45,326 nt of DNA. Source: Candidatus Rokubacteria bacterium RIFCSPLOWO2_02_FULL_73_56 (lineage in GTDB: Bacteria > Methylomirabilota > Methylomirabilia > Rokubacteriales > CSP1-6). The translations under genes were made by a program, and so were the position numbers. Of the stretch, positions 44,936-45,326 are shown one piece after another; the first letter of the stretch is position 1, and each line of letters opens with the position of its first letter. The stretch lies in contig MGCF01000014.1 of NCBI GenBank assembly GCA_001788495.1, forward strand, positions 1-45,326, read 5' to 3'. Under the pieces are notes generated by a model. The model did not search any database, was not told where the DNA came from, and was given only the letters and a program-made list of their open reading frames with translations.

Positions 44936-45068
44936 GGGCTCGCCTCGCCTGCGGCTGCGGCTCGCACGGCCACGCTCATAGGCTCGCCTCGCCTGCGGCT
45001 GCGGCTCGCACGGCCACGCTCATGGGCTCGCCTCGCCTGCGGCTGCGGCTCGCACGGCCACGCTCATC
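44929..45068 (-). repeat. 44-bp tandem repeats upstream of the TRAP permease
   Basis: Three units with period exactly 44 (CGCTCAT begins at 44929, 44973, 45017 and 45061), differing only by one base (A or G at the base after CAT). On the - strand each unit carries GAGGCGAGCC, then ATGAGCG. Each ATG opens a 15-codon frame (MSVAVRAAAAGEASP or ...SL): 45067-45020, 45023-44976 and 44979-44932. Each stop TGA overlaps the next ATG (ATGA). The last overlaps the TRAP start at 44935. The result is three coupled mini-ORFs leading into the permease. Confidence 0.9.
44932..45067 (-). other. Chain of three coupled 15-codon mini-ORFs
   Basis: Positions 45067-45020, 45023-44976 and 44979-44932. All three read MSVAVRAAAAGEAS followed by Pro or Leu and TGA; each has the same purine-rich GAGGCGAG six to eight bases before the next ATG. 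Whether they are translated is unknown. An alternative origin is that the sequence was the end of a former upstream gene that overlapped the permease, later duplicated. Confidence 0.35.
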
Positions 45069-45104
45069 GTGGCCCGGAGACTCTGGCGGAAGCCCGGGGC
45101 GTTG

Positions 45105-45326
45105 TCAACGGAGATACGAGGCCAGGAAGGTGCCCGCGGCGGCGCGCGACACGAAGCGGGCGAGGCGGAACGGCGCGGGATCGACGGGGGGTGCCGCGCC
45201 GGTGAGCAGGACAGCCAGGTGCTCTCCGACCGCCGGCGCGAGCTTGAAGCCATGGCCGCTCATGCCGGCGGCGATCCAGAGCCCCTCGAGGGGTGACTCG
45301 TCGAGGATCGGCATCCAGTCGGGCGT
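45105..45326 (-). CDS. FAD-dependent oxidoreductase, C-terminal part (partial)
   Basis: The C-terminal 73 residues of a DAO-type (sarcosine/glycine oxidase-like) enzyme; the start is beyond the right edge. TPDWMPILDESPLEGLWIAA then GMSGHGFKLAPAVGEHLAVL is the family's conserved end, where GMSGHG contacts FAD. The stop (45105-45107) is 37 bases from the first repeat mini-ORF, on the same strand as the TRAP permease, so it is probably co-transcribed with it. Confidence 0.85.
   Translation of the reverse strand, partial: TPDWMPILDESPLEGLWIAAGMSGHGFKLAPAVGEHLAVLLTGAAPPVDPAPFRLARFVSRAAAGTFLASYLR

Noticed and set aside
44929-45068. CRISPR array
   Set aside because: The repeats are contiguous, with no spacers, and no cas genes are present. 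The 59-bp repeat is likewise not CRISPR.
42884-45205. A 773-codon frame on the + strand
   Set aside because: Opposite the certain TRAP permease, extremely Arg/Glu/His-rich, no domain; also 30682-32892 and 32657-34345 opposite the glycosyltransferases.

Overview
The window is one contiguous piece of a very GC-rich bacterial chromosome with dense, overlapping genes. The gene mix (zinc-type S14, S4 and adenylate kinase, a TAXI/TRAP transporter, hydantoinase A/B, PEP-mutase and luciferase-like monooxygenase relics, a heptose-type surface sugar cluster) would fit a soil or sediment bacterium of the Rokubacteria/Methylomirabilota kind. That placement is an inference from gene content; no 16S gene is present.

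Region 1 (1-15547, + strand) is the str-S10-spc-alpha ribosomal superoperon in near-canonical order: end of tuf, then rpsJ-rplC-rplD-rplW-rplB-rpsS-rplV-rpsC-rplP-rpmC-rpsQ-rplN-rplX-rplE-rpsN-rpsH-rplF-rplR-rpsE-rpmD-rplO-secY-adk-map-infA-rpmJ-rpsM-rpsK-rpsD-rpoA-rplQ. Most junctions overlap by 1-20 bases or are under 30 bases apart. Several r-proteins carry Ala/Pro/Lys-rich tails. Between rpoA and rplQ there is a 59-bp tandem duplication that forms a chain of two tiny reading frames joined by 4-base start/stop overlaps.

Region 2 (15548-18217) is a decayed accessory patch: the C-terminal third of a PEP mutase/isocitrate lyase-family gene, an intact orphan secreted protein, a luciferase-like monooxygenase with most of its middle deleted, and the last 23 codons of an alpha/beta hydrolase. 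A 17-base sequence occurs near two of the breakpoints.

Region 3 (18218-24892, - strand) reads trxA, trpE, trpG, thiL, two CNNM/CBS membrane proteins and a dienelactone hydrolase, with very tight spacing from trpE onward. Divergent from trxA is an NtrC-type sigma-54 response regulator (25019-26371), followed by a FIST-domain gene. The gap between these two holds two matches to the sigma-54 -24/-12 promoter and an inverted repeat at a plausible activator distance.

Region 4 (27503-34382, - strand) holds hydantoinase A and B genes behind two tandem paralogous GT39-type membrane glycosyltransferases and a possible 34-residue membrane peptide. Divergent from it are a TAXI substrate-binding protein and a DUF1850 protein (+).

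Region 5 (35897-42634, - strand) is an eight-gene surface-polysaccharide operon: GT2 glycosyltransferase, transaldolase-like enzyme, UDP-galactopyranose-mutase-like flavoprotein, methyltransferase, sugar epimerase, sugar-1-phosphate nucleotidyltransferase, GHMP kinase and SIS-domain isomerase. The isomerase, kinase and nucleotidyltransferase look like a GDP-heptose pathway, which the transaldolase could feed with sedoheptulose 7-phosphate. Region 6 (42896-45326, - strand) holds a fused TRAP permease preceded by three 44-bp tandem repeats, and the end of an FAD-dependent oxidoreductase.

The most unusual feature is that two unrelated junctions (rpoA-rplQ and upstream of the TRAP permease) carry different tandem repeats, 59 and 44 bp. 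Both lengths are 2 modulo 3, so each copy is a mini-ORF whose stop overlaps the next start (GTGA/ATGA), giving an unbroken chain of coupled starts up to the real gene.
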